Shown here piece by piece: positions 5,758-5,983 of a DNA stretch of 5,983 nt (position 1 is the stretch's first letter; each line of letters opens with the position of its first letter). A program made the position numbers and the translations under genes. The stretch is from positions 1-5,983 of the forward strand of contig DEUB01000022.1 of the NCBI GenBank assembly GCA_002362385.1. Direction: 5' to 3'. Source of the DNA: Lachnospiraceae bacterium UBA3273 (GTDB lineage: Bacteria > Bacillota > Clostridia > Lachnospirales > Lachnospiraceae). A model generated the notes under the pieces. The model was not told the origin of the DNA, did not search any database, and was given only the letters and a program-made list of their open reading frames with translations.

Positions 5758-5770
5758 CTTTTGTAAGCAA
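5758..5770 (+). repeat. Right copy of 13-bp direct repeat bracketing the integrase
   Basis: CTTTTGTAAGCAA, identical to 4495-4507 at a distance of 1263 bp. It lies just beyond the integrase terminator. TGTAA recurs twice more soon after (5773 and 5796), which would suit a small cluster of recombinase arm sites. Confidence 0.5.
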
Positions 5771-5784
5771 TATGTAAATTTTCT

Positions 5785-5889
5785 ATGAAAGCTGCTGTAA
5801 AATCCCAGGTTTCTTCAGCATATGACGCAGATAATATCCGTATCATGATTATATGCCGAAAAGCCGTCTTTTGCAGCAGCCCCTTTCAT
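5785..5889. repeat. Imperfect inverted repeat able to form a long stem
   Basis: The left arm 5785-5802 (ATGAAAG, CTGCTG, TAAAA) pairs with the right arm 5869-5889 (TTTTG, CAGCAG, CCC bulge, CTTTCAT): 18 bp with one G-U pair and a 3-base bulge. Inside, GCATAT (5818-5823) pairs with ATATGC (5851-5856). On the plus strand the right arm is followed by TTTTTA. It could be a structured RNA, a long terminator-like hairpin or a recombinase-related site; no gene is visible. Confidence 0.55.
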
Positions 5890-5983
5890 TTTTACCACTA
5901 TGCTTTTCTTACCTTATCGGTCGAAAATTTCCATCAAAAATTATCCTCAAGATAACATGATATAAATGCAAACTATTAACACT
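5890..5983. other. Terminal intergenic stretch, no gene recognised
   Basis: A/T-rich sequence without a supported reading frame. TGA-TATAAA at 5958-5966 on the plus strand could be an extended -10 promoter for a gene beyond the window edge. It lacks a clear -35 and is weak evidence. Confidence 0.3.

Noticed and set aside
5742..5802. Weak plus-strand promoter TTGTAA-N17-TATGAA downstream of the integrase
   Set aside because: Both hexamers match only 4/6 and the predicted start falls inside the left arm of the inverted repeat, so it does not give a sensible transcript.
5815..5889. Minus-strand 24-codon frame starting MKGAAAKDGFSAYNHD
   Set aside because: It lies almost wholly within the inverted repeat, has no convincing ribosome site and no recognisable peptide features; a structural explanation is at least as likely.

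Overview
The window looks like a chromosomal segment of a spore-forming, low-to-medium GC Firmicute, most likely of the Lachnospiraceae (Clostridium cluster XIVa). This is inferred from the strong AGGAGG-type ribosome sites, consensus sigma-A promoters, the style of the integrase and DUF1700-type proteins, and the housekeeping gene order. The assignment rests on reading alone; no database was searched.

Left part (1-3331, minus strand): a tight four-gene operon read right to left. It runs from a THUMP-domain rRNA methyltransferase (RlmL/YpsC type), through a membrane-anchored protein that looks like a degenerate N-acetylmuramoyl-L-alanine amidase, to an XTP/dITP diphosphatase (RdgB) and a YfcE-type metallophosphoesterase. 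The first two junctions overlap by ATGA and the last has a 4-base gap. Past the operon lie a near-perfect sigma-A promoter and the first 22 bases of a tRNA (probably tRNA-Pro) that runs off the window edge.

Middle part (3332-3942) holds the least expected material. There is a 53-codon minus-strand gene for an Asn/Gln-rich protein, with a strong RBS, a sigma-G-like promoter and a 15-bp terminator hairpin. Divergent from it is a candidate small RNA of about 100 nt on the plus strand. It has a TTGAAA-N17-TATAAT promoter, a 5' hairpin, a C-rich linker and a terminator hairpin, with CCCC exposed at three places. I found no protein-coding explanation for it.

Right part (3943-5983): a small membrane protein with an N-terminal HAAS/DUF1700 domain (minus) is divergent from a complete lone tyrosine recombinase (plus) with its own extended -10 promoter and terminator. 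A 13-bp direct repeat brackets the recombinase. The last 230 bases carry an 18-bp imperfect inverted repeat able to form a long stem, and no convincing gene.

The operon is housekeeping (rRNA modification, nucleotide-pool cleaning, a phosphodiesterase). The small spore-like protein, the candidate sRNA and the orphan integrase are the accessory or unexplained components.
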